64,000 bases of DNA from Hordeum vulgare subsp. vulgare (GCF_904849725.1 NC_058522.1:459670844-459734843), one strand, 5' to 3'; shown: positions 21,563 through 32,215, counted from the first letter of the stretch. Notes: a model not told the origin generated them from the letters alone. Numbers and translations are program-made.

Positions 21563-22288
21563 ATGCAAGAGAAAGGCATTAGATCTCAAGATGTCAAAAA
21601 TCTACCACCTATCGAAGAGATCCATGGTCTCGATAACCTGATACAGGTAGTGGAAGTGAATTCTCTGTGTAGGTTTGACGAGAGTGATATTCCTTTTGAT
21701 AAACCTGCTAGCCTATGCTTTGATGAATTTGACAACTTTGTTGCCAAACAACAGAGTTTCAATGATTATGTTAGGAGACATTTGGAACAAAGTACTCGTA
21801 TGCTTAGCCATTTAAGTGCTTGTGTAGACATAAATGTCAATGCTCTGAAGCTTCTGAGTAAACATGCCTCTATGATTACTACTCAGGTAGAACAAGTACT
21901 TAAAGCTCAGAATGACTTGCTCAATGAATTAAATGACAACTCTGTCAGAGTCATTACTAGAGGAGGCAAAATGACTCAGGAACCTTTGTATCATGAAGGT
22001 CATCCTAAGAGGATTGATCAAGATTCTCAAGGAATCAATGCTGATACACCTAGTCATCCTAAGGAGAAGAAGAAGGATGATAGAAACCTGCACACTAGTT
22101 CACCAAATACTGTCACACCTGAAGAACCTAATGATATTTCTGCGTCTGATGCAGAAACACAATCAGGTGATGAACATGAACCTGGTGACAATATGGACAG
22201 TGATGTTCATAATAATGCTCAACCTAGCAATGATGAGGATGTGGAGATTGAACCTATGGTTAATCCTGATAATCCACAACCTAAGTGA
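21563..22288 (+). CDS. Gypsy gag, C-terminal part / linker (241 codons)
   Basis: Same frame as the end of the gag frame after a single stop, so it is probably the natural continuation of Gag broken by TAA at 21548. The first half is helix-prone, with QSFNDYVRRHLEQSTRMLSH and QVEQVLKAQNDLLNELNDNS, a coiled-coil-like stretch typical of Athila-group Gag. The second half is acidic and low-complexity (EKKKDD, DAETQSGDEHEPGDN). No CCHC zinc knuckle is seen. It ends at TGA 22286-22288, before the protease frame. Confidence 0.65.
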   Translation: MQEKGIRSQDVKNLPPIEEIHGLDNLIQVVEVNSLCRFDESDIPFDKPASLCFDEFDNFVAKQQSFNDYVRRHLEQSTRMLSHLSACVDINVNALKLLSKHASMITTQVEQVLKAQNDLLNELNDNSVRVITRGGKMTQEPLYHEGHPKRIDQDSQGINADTPSHPKEKKKDDRNLHTSSPNTVTPEEPNDISASDAETQSGDEHEPGDNMDSDVHNNAQPSNDEDVEIEPMVNPDNPQPK

Positions 22289-22415
22289 TACGACAAGAAT
22301 GACTTCACTGCTAGGAAGCATGGTAAAGAGAGGGAGCCATGGGTTCAGAGACCTATGCCCTTTCCCCTAAGCCATCCAAGAAAAAGGATGATGAGGATTT
22401 TGAGCGCTTCTTGAG

Positions 22416-22979
22416 ATGATAAGACTCGTCTTTCTGCAGATGCAGTTAACTGATATGCTCAAGATGTCTCCGTATGCCAAGTACATGAAAGATATCGTGA
22501 CTAATAAATGGAAGATACCAGATCTTGAGATCTCCACCATGCTTGCCAACTACACTTTTAAAGGTGGAACTCCTAAGAAACTTGGTGATCCTGGAGTGCC
22601 CACTATACCTTGCTCCATTAAAGGAAACTACGTAAGAACTGCCTTATGTGACCTTGGAGCCGGTGTTAGTGTTATGCCACTCTCTCTTTATCGTAGACTT
22701 GAGTTGGATAAGTTGACACCCACTGAAATTTCTCTGCAAATGGCCGACAAATCAACTGCTTTCCCTATTGGCATTTGCGAGGATGTGCCTGTTGTGGTTG
22801 CTAATACCACTATCTTAACAGACTTTGTTATCTTGGATATTCCCGAGGACGACGCCATGGCTATCATCCTCGGAAGACCCCTTTTAAACACTGCAGGGGC
22901 TGTTATAGATTGCAACAAAGGCAATGTCACTTTCCATGTCAACGGTAATGAGCACAAAGTGCACTTTCCGAAGAAATGA
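22416..22979 (+). CDS. Retropepsin-like aspartic protease domain of the Athila-like element
   Basis: The protein contains ALCDLGAGVSVMPLSLYRRL, where D-L-G-A replaces the DTG/DSG of classic retropepsins, as is common in plant Gypsy elements. Downstream are TEISLQMADKSTAFPIGI and the flap-to-C-terminal ILGRPLLNTAGAVIDCNKG motif typical of the fold. The upstream KMSPYAKYMKDIV segment is the usual Gag-protease junction. The frame ends with a stop at 22977-22979. A pol-like trace runs on for about 40 codons and then decays, with no reverse transcriptase after it. The start chosen is only the first in-frame ATG; in life it would be part of a Gag-Pol product. Confidence 0.8.
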   Translation: MIRLVFLQMQLTDMLKMSPYAKYMKDIVTNKWKIPDLEISTMLANYTFKGGTPKKLGDPGVPTIPCSIKGNYVRTALCDLGAGVSVMPLSLYRRLELDKLTPTEISLQMADKSTAFPIGICEDVPVVVANTTILTDFVILDIPEDDAMAIILGRPLLNTAGAVIDCNKGNVTFHVNGNEHKVHFPKK

Positions 22980-23329
22980 TATCAAATACATTGCATCAAT
23001 GCTATCGAAAAGACTTCATCGATTCTCATTGGGAGCTTTGAATGCCCTATTCCTCGTGTCAAGATGAAGTATGATTTGCTTGTTGGGGAGATACATATCC
23101 CCATTGAGGTGACTTAGTGGTTATTCGAAAATTCTCCGTTCTCTCTTGAGATTCGAGAAGGTTTTGTCATGAGGACTTGATCAATCCCATTGACGGATTT
23201 CTTTCGATGACCATGAAACGGATGAATCAAAGAGTCACATACCTCTGTTTTGAGTTTTCCTTTTTTTTCTTAGAAGAAAAATGATAGAATTAGTTTAGTT
23301 TTTCCTGTTTTCTGTTTTAGCGTCCCGGA
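22980..23329 (+). other. Decayed start of pol and non-coding spacer
   Basis: About the first 130 bases after the protease stop can still be read as a protease-downstream linker (phrases FECPIPRVKMKYDLLVG). Then stops follow and no reverse transcriptase motif appears. The deletion of pol must lie here. Confidence 0.5.
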
Positions 23330-23560
23330 GAAAAATACCTCGAAAATAAAAGTTCTCCGATGGTCCTGAAAATTTAGTATGATTTTTCTGGAATTTTTGA
23401 AAATTTCTGGGCCTGAGAGCTGTCCTGGGGGCCAGACTAGTGGGCCACAAGCCCTGCCACCGCCACCTACTCCCTGGTGGCGGGGCGCAAGCTTGTGGGG
23501 CCCACAGGCACCCCCTCCACTCATTCCAGCTCCCAGCCTCTTCTTCCACCTCGACAAAAA
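23330..23560 (+). promoter_or_regulatory. Internal segment resembling the element's own LTR
   Basis: AAAGTTCTCC, TCCTGAAAATTTA, GTGGGCCACAAGCCC, CCCTGGTGGCGG and GCTTGTGGGGCCCACA occur here in the same order as at 18707-18863 of the 5' LTR, with substitutions and indels between them. The TATA-like CTATAAG of the LTR is not conserved at the matching place. It could be a diverged internal promoter/leader or a relic of recombination with a related LTR. Confidence 0.6.
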
Positions 23561-23665
23561 ATTGTTTTGCAGCTCAAACCTGTGTTCTTGCTCATTTAGT
23601 TGTGATTTTCGATCTCCTTGCTCAAAGCACCATTCTCCGAACTGTTTTGGGGAAATTGCTCCTTG

Positions 23666-23887
23666 GTAAGTTACTCCTCCATTGGTCCAATTAGTTTTTG
23701 CTCTAGTGCTTTATCCTTCACGAATTCTTGCTACCTTGGTGACTATGTCCTTGAGCTAAAAATGTTGATTTTAGTTGGTCCCAAGTAGTTTTAGTGCGTG
23801 ATACGGTCTCTAGGCACTAGTAGAAGTAGTTGCTACAAGGTGTGGTGGGTCTTTATTCACTTTTCTCTTGAACTTCAAAAATTTCAG
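23666..23887 (+). other. Possible intron upstream of the Athila-type ORF
   Basis: A good donor (TTG/GTAAGTT, GT at 23666-23667) and a pyrimidine-flanked acceptor (AAATTTCAG, AG at 23886-23887) frame 222 bases. The ATG of the ORF follows 12 bases after the acceptor. Only RNA data could confirm splicing. Confidence 0.4.
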
Positions 23888-23899
23888 CATAAGGAAATT

Positions 23900-24922
23900 A
23901 TGTTCAGGAGGAAGTTTCATGGTGGTTCCTCAAGTAAGAAGGGTCCTCGTCTCTCTTTTCGGGAGCCCAAACCTTTTCAGCTAAGGGACGCACCGATACA
24001 ACCATGTGAATGGCCTTCCGTTGAGTTCATGATCGAAGAAGGTTTCAAGGATGAGTTTGATGCACTTGTCCGCAATGCCGGGCTAGAAGAATTCCTCTCA
24101 GATAAATGTGAACAGTATGCTATGCTCACTACCTCTTTCGTGTGTAGATTTAAATTTTTAGCTGGTCGTGACTCATCCATACTGTTTGATCTGTACGATA
24201 AATCCTATACCATGGATCTGGAGGATTTCAATAGGATTTGCAAGATATCCGATTGGGGTAGTGTTAATGATCCTCCTAAGTCTTCGGTCAGAGACTTTGT
24301 CTCCAGTATAACTGTTGGAGAAACTAGAGATATCACGCAAGCCACCATAGGAAGCATCCATTTCCCTGCCTTGCACTACCTTGCCCTCTTCATAGGTAGG
24401 TGCATTAACGGCAAGGGTGCACATTGTCACCTATGCGCTTCCGACCTTAGTATCCTTAAGAGCGCAGTAACGGATGACAGGAGCTTCAATATGGGAGCTA
24501 TTATAGCAAGGAGGCTGAATAAAAATGCCAGTGAGGGGGATTTATTTGGTGGAGTTTATGCTACACGCTTAGCAAATTTTCTTGGGGTATCCATCCGTCC
24601 AGAGGACCCTCCTCTCCGTACAGCCTACCTTGATCGTGTCGCTCTAACACGCTACCAGTTCCTTGAGAGAGATCATGGATCCCTCCTATATCGCTTGATA
24701 TTTAACCGGCAGTGTGTTTTCCATATTACCCTTCCTGCTCCTGCTTTCTTTGACTTTCAGGTAAAACGAAGATACTACGTAACCATAGGAGAGGCAGAGG
24801 AGTATGAGAGGGAGGCGACGGCTGCGCGACTTCGTGAGGCAGCTATTCAGGCAGTGGCTGCAGCACTCCCGTATAACACCCATTATGACTTTGGGTTTCG
24901 CCAGGATCATCCATGGGAGTAG
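23900..24922 (+). CDS. Athila-type retrotransposon ORF (340 aa), intact
   Basis: ATG at 23900 (MFRRKFHGGSSSKKG) to TAG at 24920-24922 with no break. I chose this ATG because it begins the conserved protein and follows a possible splice acceptor. The frame extends 34 codons upstream but that part is not protein-like. Conserved phrases include EEFLSDKCEQYAMLTTSFV, FDLYDKSYTMDLEDFNRICK, ITQATIGSIHFPALHYLALF and LPAPAFFDFQVKRRYYVT, which I recall as very common in Triticeae Athila-group elements (ATHILA ORF family). The C-terminus has an Ala/Glu-rich helix. No signal peptide or membrane span is evident. Function is not known; such ORFs have been compared with gag-like or env-like proteins. It being the only unbroken long frame in the element is notable. 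Confidence 0.75.
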   Translation: MFRRKFHGGSSSKKGPRLSFREPKPFQLRDAPIQPCEWPSVEFMIEEGFKDEFDALVRNAGLEEFLSDKCEQYAMLTTSFVCRFKFLAGRDSSILFDLYDKSYTMDLEDFNRICKISDWGSVNDPPKSSVRDFVSSITVGETRDITQATIGSIHFPALHYLALFIGRCINGKGAHCHLCASDLSILKSAVTDDRSFNMGAIIARRLNKNASEGDLFGGVYATRLANFLGVSIRPEDPPLRTAYLDRVALTRYQFLERDHGSLLYRLIFNRQCVFHITLPAPAFFDFQVKRRYYVTIGEAEEYEREATAARLREAAIQAVAAALPYNTHYDFGFRQDHPWE

Positions 24923-24942
24923 ACCAAGCTAGGCCAAAAGCC

Positions 24943-24957
24943 TAAGCTTGGGGGAGT
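24943..24957 (+). other. Internal copy of the polypurine tract
   Basis: TAAGCTTGGGGGAGT, identical over 15 bases to the true 3' polypurine tract at 26841-26855, lies 21 bases after the Athila ORF stop. Confidence 0.8.
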
Positions 24958-26840
24958 ACGTGTTCTCACCGACTTTACATTCATGCTTATGCTTTCACTT
25001 TGTTAGCCGGTGTTTACACTTTGCCACTGTATTATCCATGCTAGTTTCTTTTCGTTTTCTTGTTTTCTTGTTTTGTGTCCTTTGAGAAAACCCAAAAAGA
25101 TTTTTCTTTCTTATTTTGCTTGTTGGGAGCTTTCCCGTGTAAATAGCTTTCTTTTTCTTTGTGTCAAGGTAGAAGATATTGGTTACAATGTTTATTGGTT
25201 CTTGCATGCTTACCTGTTTAGCTTTCAAAGAGCCATATTACTTTGTCTTCTCCTTTGTGTTTTCCTGCAGATTCAGCTTAGTCCAATGCGCTTATTATTG
25301 TTTTCATCGTTCGATCGTGCAAATGAAAGGCAACAATGATGATATATGATGAAGTGACTGAGACTGAAAAGCTGGTATGAACTCTATCTATTTTGTTTTT
25401 GTAAATATGACTAGCTTGTCGACCCAGATTTAGCTTTGTTGTGAGAGAATCATGTTTGCAATGACAACTTAGAGATCATAGTTTCTGATGCCATGCTTAT
25501 TTAGCTGAGAGCTTATAATGGTTTGTCTTGAAGCCAACATAGATTTTGAGATGACTATGATGTAGTATGATAGGATGGTATTCTCCTTTGAATGTTTCAA
25601 GTGGCTTGACTTGGCGCGTGTTCATGCATGTAGTTGAAACAAAATCAACATAGCCTCTATGATGTTCGTGTTCATGGTGATTTATATCCTGTTCATGCTT
25701 GCATTCAATGTCAGTCAAACTCATTGCATCCTGATGACTGTTGTCGCTCTCTAGTTGGTCGTTTCCCAGTCTTTTGCCAGCCTTCACTTGTACTAAGCGG
25801 AATACTGCGTGCATCCACTTCCATAAACCCAAAAGTTTTTCAATGAGAGTCCACCATACCTACCTATTTTGCGGTATCTACCTACCGTTCCAAGTAAATT
25901 TGCATGTGCCATTCTCTAAACCTTCAAGAAATAATCTGTTTTGCATGCCTGGACAGCTCATGTGGTGACAGAGGGCTATTGGTATCTTCCATGCTAGGAG
26001 TGTTATCCTCGACCTGTGTTTATTCACAGTCATTCACGAGAAAGGGGCCGGTAATTGGAATGCCCAGTTCCACGCTTAAATCGAAAACATAACTGTAAAA
26101 CAAGACTCCCCCCGGATTGATGTTAGTATGGACGGTACCCGAGGATTCGGCTAGCCGTGGAGTGTGATTGATTGGTGGTGGGGGAGTTAAAACTTTACTT
26201 TTCTGTTTGGGAACCGCCTATAGCATGAGTAGCATGGAAGATATTGAGAACTCTTGGTCATTGCGTTGACAATGAAAGCATGCCACCCAAAATTATTATC
26301 TCTGTTTTCAAAGCTTGAGCTCTGGCACCTATATAAATCAATGCTTCCCTCTGCGAAGGGCTGGTCTATTTATTTTCCTGTCGAGTCATCCTCCTCTTAT
26401 ATAAGCACCAAATAGAGAGCACCTCTGTCATTTTTATGCTTTGCTTTTGATTGATATTGAGTATGACTATGACTGGATCTTCGGTACTATGAATTACAAT
26501 GTTTAGTCAGCCCTTGATCTTTGAAAGTGCTCTGCATTTATGTTTTGCGGTCTCACAAAGAGCTAGAGAGATACCACCTATTCATATTGCTTCATGCTTG
26601 TTTTGATTGAAGTGTTGGTATTTGAAACTCATTATTATTTGCTCGTTAGCTGATTATGCCATTGATATTAGTTTACCGTGAGACCTTTGTGTCATTTGCT
26701 TATGTGGTTAACTTATGATCTTGCTGAAATTCTGGTTATGAGTTAGACATAGTTGCAACAACAAGATCAAATAGAGTTTGTCAAAGTTTTTCTTTCTCTC
26801 TCAGTTTGTCAACTGAGTTGCTTGAGGACAAGCAAGGTCT
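24958..26840 (+). other. Long non-coding 3' region of the Athila-like element
   Basis: About 1.9 kb with no coding domain. Non-coding tails of this kind are usual in Athila-group elements. Confidence 0.6.
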
Positions 26841-26855
26841 TAAGCTTGGGGGAGT
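26841..26855 (+). other. Polypurine tract
   Basis: TAAGCTTGGGGGAGT ends directly against the TG of the 3' LTR, the place where plus-strand DNA synthesis is primed. Confidence 0.85.
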
Positions 26856-28503
26856 TGATACGTCTCCATCGTATCTACTTTTCCAAACTCTTTTGCCCTT
26901 GTTTTGGACTCTAATTTGCATGATTTGAATGGAACTAACCTGGACTAACGCTGTTTTCAGCAGAATTGCCTTGGTGTTATTTTTGTGCATAAATCAAAGT
27001 TCTCCAAACGTCCTGAAAATTTACGGGGAGCAGTTTTGGAAAATATCAAAAATATCTGCGCCAAGTTCCACCTCAGGGGGTGGGCCAGTGGGCCACAAGC
27101 CCTTGCTCCGCCACCACCCCCTGGTGGCGGTGAGCAGGCTTGTGGGGCCCACACGGATCTGCCGTCCCCAACTCCAGCTCTATAAGTTGCCTTTCGTCCC
27201 AGAAAAAATAAAAAGAGAAGTTTTCGTCGCGTTTTCGATACGGAGGCGCCGCCACCACCTGTTCTTCATCTCGAGGGTAGATCTGGAGTCCGTCTTGGGC
27301 TCCGGAGAGGGGAAATCATCGCCATCGTCATCATCAACCTTCTTCCCTCTCCAATTCCATGAAGCTCTTCGTCGTTCGTGAGTAATCTATTCGCAGGCTC
27401 GCTGGGCGGTGATGAGTAGGATGAGATCTATCATGTAATCGAGTTAGTTTTGATGGGGATTGATCCCTAGTATCCACTATGTTCTCAGATTGATGTTGCT
27501 ACTACTTTTCCATGCTTAATGCTTGTCACTAGGGCCCGAGTGCCATGATTTCGGATCTGAAATTATTATGTTGTCACCAATATATGTGTGTTTTAGATCC
27601 GATCTTGCAAGTTGTAGTTACCTACTATGTGTTATGATCCGGCAACCCCGGAGTGACAATAACCGGAACCAATTCCGGTGATGACCATAGTTTGAGGAGT
27701 TCATGTGTTCACCAAGTGCTAATGCGTTGGTCCGGTTCTTTATTAAAAGGAGAACCTTAATATCCTGTAGTTTCCTTTTGGACCCCGCTGCCACGGGAGG
27801 GATTGACAATAGATATCATGCAAGTTCTTTTCCCTAAGCACGTATGACGACACACAGAATGCATGCCTACATCACATTGACGAACGGGAGCTAGCCACAT
27901 ATTTCTCCGTGTTATAGTTGTTGCACGATGAATATCATCCAAACAAATCACCGACCCATTGCCTACGAGTTTGTCCTACTGCTGCTGTTACTTGTCTTGC
28001 TCTGCTGCTGCTACTACTGTTGCTACTGATGTTACTTATTTTGCTCTGCTGCTGCTGCTACTACTTTTGCTACTGCTGTTACTTGTTTTGCTCTGCTGCT
28101 GCTACTACTGTTGCTATTACTGTCGCTTGCTACTGTTGCTACTTGCTACTGCTGTCACTAGTGTTGTTCCTTGCCGCTGCTATTGCTCGTTACACTGCCG
28201 TTAGTAGCTACTTTGCTGTTACTAGTGTGCTTGCAGATACTAATCTTTCAGGTGTGGTTGAATGTGAAAAATTCTGCTGCTAATACTTGAGAGTATTCTC
28301 TCACCTCCTGTCGTGCAAATCAACAAATTTGGGTCGAATACTCTACCCTCGAAAACTGCTGCGAACCCACACGCTGGTGGGCCATCAACAACATTCTTCT
28401 AGTTTCATTGCCGGGGAGTGCTAGCAGCATTCTTCTGGTGCCGTTGCAGGAGAAGGTTTGTTGTCATCAGCATTCGTCTAGCTATCGCCAGAGATTGCAA
28501 TCA
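26856..28503 (+). repeat. 3' LTR of the Athila-like element
   Basis: 1648 bp, the same length as the 5' LTR. Begins TGATACGTCTCCATCG and ends GATTGCAATCA before the duplication ATGAT. Confidence 0.92.
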
Positions 28504-28755
28504 ATGATCAAGGCACATAATTACACACATGCTAAGATGAAATTAACCTTGACTAAATCATTTAGGCTTGGAAAGTAAAAGATAGATGCAATCAGAAGAG
28601 AGACACTTTCCATTTTGTTCTTACAAGACGAGACACATGCAATGTCGTGAGAGATATTTTTTTGAAGGGCTAATGACGAATACGAGGAGATAAATGAAAT
28701 GCACCTGACATTGTAGAATTTTATTAAAAAAACCAAATAAACCTTATAATAGAGG

Positions 28756-30249
28756 TGTAAGTGCATCTAGTGCCCCTTAGTGATTTTGGTGAATTGAAGA
28801 CTTATAGGTTAAGGGACTAATATGTTTGTGAGTGTACACATGCTTTATAAGTCGCTCAAGAGTTTGAGATATTCGTAGAATACCGACCCCTAAAAATGAA
28901 CGTTTTCAGGTGTAGACTTTGATATTTTCCTAAAGATTTTGATAGTGAGGAAATTTATGTGTCCTTGAAGATATTGATGCGAGGACTTTGAAGCATGAAG
29001 ACTTTTGTTTTCGTAGTTTCATTTCCTTTCTTGTGAGTCATAGGAACACCCTACTATTAAAGGGGGTCGAGGTAATACTAAGGAAACATTTCCAGGTGAT
29101 GCTCACCTCAAAGCCTACACATAACCAATCCTTTGAGTGAAGCCTTTGGAAATCTCTTATAGTTTAGTCAATTTCTTCACTAACAAAAATGAAGTTCTTC
29201 TGGTCTGTAAGGAAATTGTTCTCACCGAGGAGTTAGGATTTTGCCAGTGTGAATTGCCTACAATTTAGGAACATGATAGATCTGAGGATTTTCATACATC
29301 GAAAATTCCGACTGTTGTTGTGCTTTCTGCCAGTTGTGCCAAAAAAATTATCCACATAACGGTCATGTCATTAGGGGGCATTTATGTCATATCATGTCGA
29401 GATTTTTCCCAGACTATAAATATCCGCCCCCTACAACCACTAGCTTGTTGGTTACTCCGAGAGAGAACTTGACACTTGTCATTTGAGAGCAACCCATCCT
29501 CTAAGGACTTTGAGAGAGAAAATCATCAAGTGAGGAAAAACAGAAACACCCAAACTAAAACCAAAACCCAAAGCAATTGAGCATCACTGAAGAGATTGTT
29601 CTTGTGTGGAACTGACGCTTGTTACCTTTGAAGACTGCGTATCTTCGAGACGGTTAGGCGTCAATGGTCTAGAGCATCCAGCAGTAAATTGTGGATTGTC
29701 GGGTGATCGAGTTTGTGAGGGTTCGAAAGTATGCCCTGAAGACTTACAACGAGTGTTGAGCGAGGTCTGTGTGACCTTAGCTCAAGGAGAATACGCTAAA
29801 GACTCTGTGTTCTGGGATTGTGTGTCCTTTAATTTAAATACCAAGCCGCTCCAAACAAGACGTACAACTGTCATAGCAGTTGAAATTGGGCCATCAAATC
29901 ACTGTCTTCATCGAGCTCCTAGTTATATTTCCTCAACTCATCTATTTGGTCAAGTACTTGTCTATGAAATTGATCGTTACTATTTGAAGACTTTCTCAAT
30001 TCCCTCATCTCGAATTCTTCAATCACCTTGCTCTTCACCTGCTTATCTTATTTACACACTACATATGTTGTGTGTATGTTTCATTTCATCACGATGAATA
30101 TGTTGTTGTTATGTTTTGCCTACACTTGAGTACTTAATCCGCTGCTTGTATTTCGTCGCTTAGCAATTTCATCAACGAGTAATTCTTGAGTGCCGAATTT
30201 GTAAAATTTTCCTATTCACATCCCCTCTAGTCGATATAACGCACTTTCA
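28756..30249 (+). mobile_element. LTR-like solo element (about 1.5 kb), family not identified
   Basis: Starts TGTAAGTGCATCTAGTGCCC and ends TAACGCACTTTCA, the TG...CA form of an LTR, inside the right end of the Stowaway MITE. TATAAATA at 29415-29422 gives a plus-strand promoter. I remember the same two ends together in other Triticeae sequences. The flanking 5-mers AGAGG and GGAGA match only partly, so the target duplication is decayed or the ends are off by a base or two. The frame at 29606-30097 is probably not a gene. Confidence 0.6.
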
Positions 30250-30259
30250 GGAGAGAGTA

Positions 30260-31639
30260 CATTAAAGGTCTAAAAACGATCTTAGTGTCTGGTCTAAAAT
30301 AAATATATGTACTATATCACTAAAAGATTGAAGACTTACAATCAATTGAGGTCTTCAACTGAAATTCGATCACCCAAATTTGATACATCAACAATTTCTC
30401 AAAACTCTCTCATTAATTTTTTTTATAGAACACATTATGTTTCATAATTTTTAATTCTTTACAATTAATTGAGGCTTCAGTTTAAAATTGGGTCACCCGA
30501 TTTTGACCGGGTCAACATTCTGTGAGTGAGCATTCGCATTCAATTCAATTAATTCACATGCTTCCTGATTTTGGAGCTCTCACATTTGATTGGCGTATAT
30601 GATTTTGAATTTAGTTCACATCTTGACAGGATCGACGATTACTTAAATTAACCGACAACGACCAATCAATAAAAACATATCAAATCATTGCACCCTCTCA
30701 CTACCTAGAGAAAAGTAGTGTCAACATGTAATATTTTAGCACCAATATAGTACATAAAGTCACTGGTACATTTTTTTACATAAATATAGATTAATTAGCA
30801 GATAACACAGAATCACATCGTGAGAGACCAATTTCTTTCTCTTCGTATTAATTAGTTGTCACGTCATATCTTTTGTTTATGTGACATCTATGACATTACC
30901 TATGTTATTTCCATTGTGATAGTCTAATAAATAAAATTGTCCGTAGAGGAATTGAAAGTCATATTCAATGTTTACTGGTCAGCTATTACGTATACCACAT
31001 TAACTACAGAACATGCATACCGATGGCACTGTGGTGGTAGTACCTCGCAGGCTAAATAGTGGAGCGGTAGAAGGACTAGCAACCAAGCGTGGATGCCGTT
31101 GGTGCATGTGCAGCACTCACCATACCCACGTGCCACCGTCGACTTCGCTCCGGTGCCTTAAATAAAAGACGTACATCCACCGATAATTGTGTAGCCGTGC
31201 CAAACGTTTCATCCAAGGGCCGGGACGTGGAGTTGAGTGTTGAATGACCGGGTCCGTTGGGTCCCCAGCCATCGTTTTTGTCACGGTTAGCCATAGTGCC
31301 ATCTTTTCTTACGTGAGAGTTGAATTTCATCATTATCGTTGTCTTCCATCACTTCGTCATGGATGAACAGTTCCACACGATTCATACACCGTACCTAAAT
31401 CCAGCCGGACATGCACAGGATTGAGAAGGGGCCCGCTCGCTGGAATAGCAAGTCATGCAAAGATCGGGCACAAAGTATCACGTGGGTAGCAGTTCCGATT
31501 CAACATAGGGCCCATGTGCTCATTTCTTAATGGACCGAACCAATCACTGATCCTAACTTGTTAAACTTTTTTTTTCATGGTAATACAACTTGTTAAACTT
31601 GACGAGTTTAATGAGCGAGCTAGTTAAGCTTGTTAATAA
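30260..31639. other. Intergenic DNA, no gene recognised
   Basis: AT-rich to about 31050, then moderately GC-rich. No domain-bearing frame, tandem repeat or terminal repeat is seen, apart from a 21-base echo at 30287 of sequence left of the MITE. Confidence 0.35.
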
Positions 31640-31864
31640 AACATAACACTTACAACCAACCATGTTGCCGCCCCTTCTGGCTCCTCTCCCCTAAAAAGCT
31701 TAGGGTGCCTTCGCCTTTCGTCGGTCCACCTCGTCTTCAATGGCTTTAGGACCATGGAGGCGCGATGGTTTCGATCCTTGCCAGCGAAGGGCCTTGATTT
31801 TTTTTTTCCTTTGAGTTTTGTTATGGTTAGAATGTCTATAATCAATGATCCTTCATACGTTGGA

Positions 31865-32215
31865 GGACGTGTCCGGTCACTGACCGGACATAAGTGAGAA
31901 AAAAGAAATGATTCTACCGGACCTGTCATATCATCCCTATATATTCGGGCTGTCCGCGAACACTCAAATTCATCTCAAATATAGAGAGGATATGAGGGCT
32001 CGCCAACGCGCCCGCGCGCGTCCGGTCAATCCGCCATGTATGACGCGATCCCACCCTCGACCACCTTTTCTTCTTCTTCATTCATTTTTTTCGTTCACTT
32101 TCTTCCTCTCCATCAATTATGTGCAAATGACCGGACATATAAAGAAGAAAATAAGAAGTGTGTCTGCACGGACGGACAAATAAGGGATATGCCCGGTTAC
32201 TGATAGGACGCGTCC
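31865..32215. mobile_element. MITE-like segment bounded by inverted repeats
   Basis: GGACGTGTCCGGTCACTGACC at 31865 is matched in reverse complement by GGTTACTGATAGGACGCGTCC ending at 32215, with about four mismatches in 23. The true ends may lie outside (a possible right flank runs to about 32264). It seems to sit inside the LINE-like retroposon. Confidence 0.5.

Larger units (their letters stand above)
18567..28503 (+). mobile_element. Complete Athila-like Gypsy retrotransposon lacking reverse transcriptase and integrase
   Basis: Two 1648-bp LTRs bound the element, and the 5-base duplication ATGAT (18562-18566 and 28504-28508) is perfect. The primer site at 20224-20241 equals the 3' end complement of tRNA-Asp, and a polypurine tract lies directly before the 3' LTR. 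Internal order is gag, a retropepsin-like protease, an LTR-like non-coding stretch, an Athila-type ORF and a 1.9-kb non-coding tail. No reverse transcriptase, RNase H or integrase motif is present between protease (end 22979) and the Athila ORF (23900). I count about 15 differences in the first ~400 bases of the two LTRs, so insertion is not very recent. Confidence 0.92.
18520..30257. mobile_element. Stowaway (Tc1/mariner) MITE, split by two LTR-element insertions
   Basis: The left terminus CTCCCTCCATTCCTTTGTGT starts at 18520 after TA (18518-18519). The right terminus GGAGAGAG ends at 30257 before TA (30258-30259). An inner left phrase GTAAGGTGTATT pairs with AATAAACCTTAT near 28737. MITE sequence is 18520-18566, 28504-28755 and 30250-30257; without the insertions it is about 300 bp, the usual Stowaway size. 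Confidence 0.75.

Noticed and set aside
25497..25832. 111-codon minus-strand frame in the Gypsy 3' region as a host gene
   Set aside because: Inside the long non-coding tail of the element, antisense, with no domain.
29606..30097. 163-codon frame in the solo LTR as a small gene
   Set aside because: It lies wholly within LTR-like sequence downstream of the TATA box, has no domain, and I recall the same stretch in other non-coding Triticeae LTR copies.
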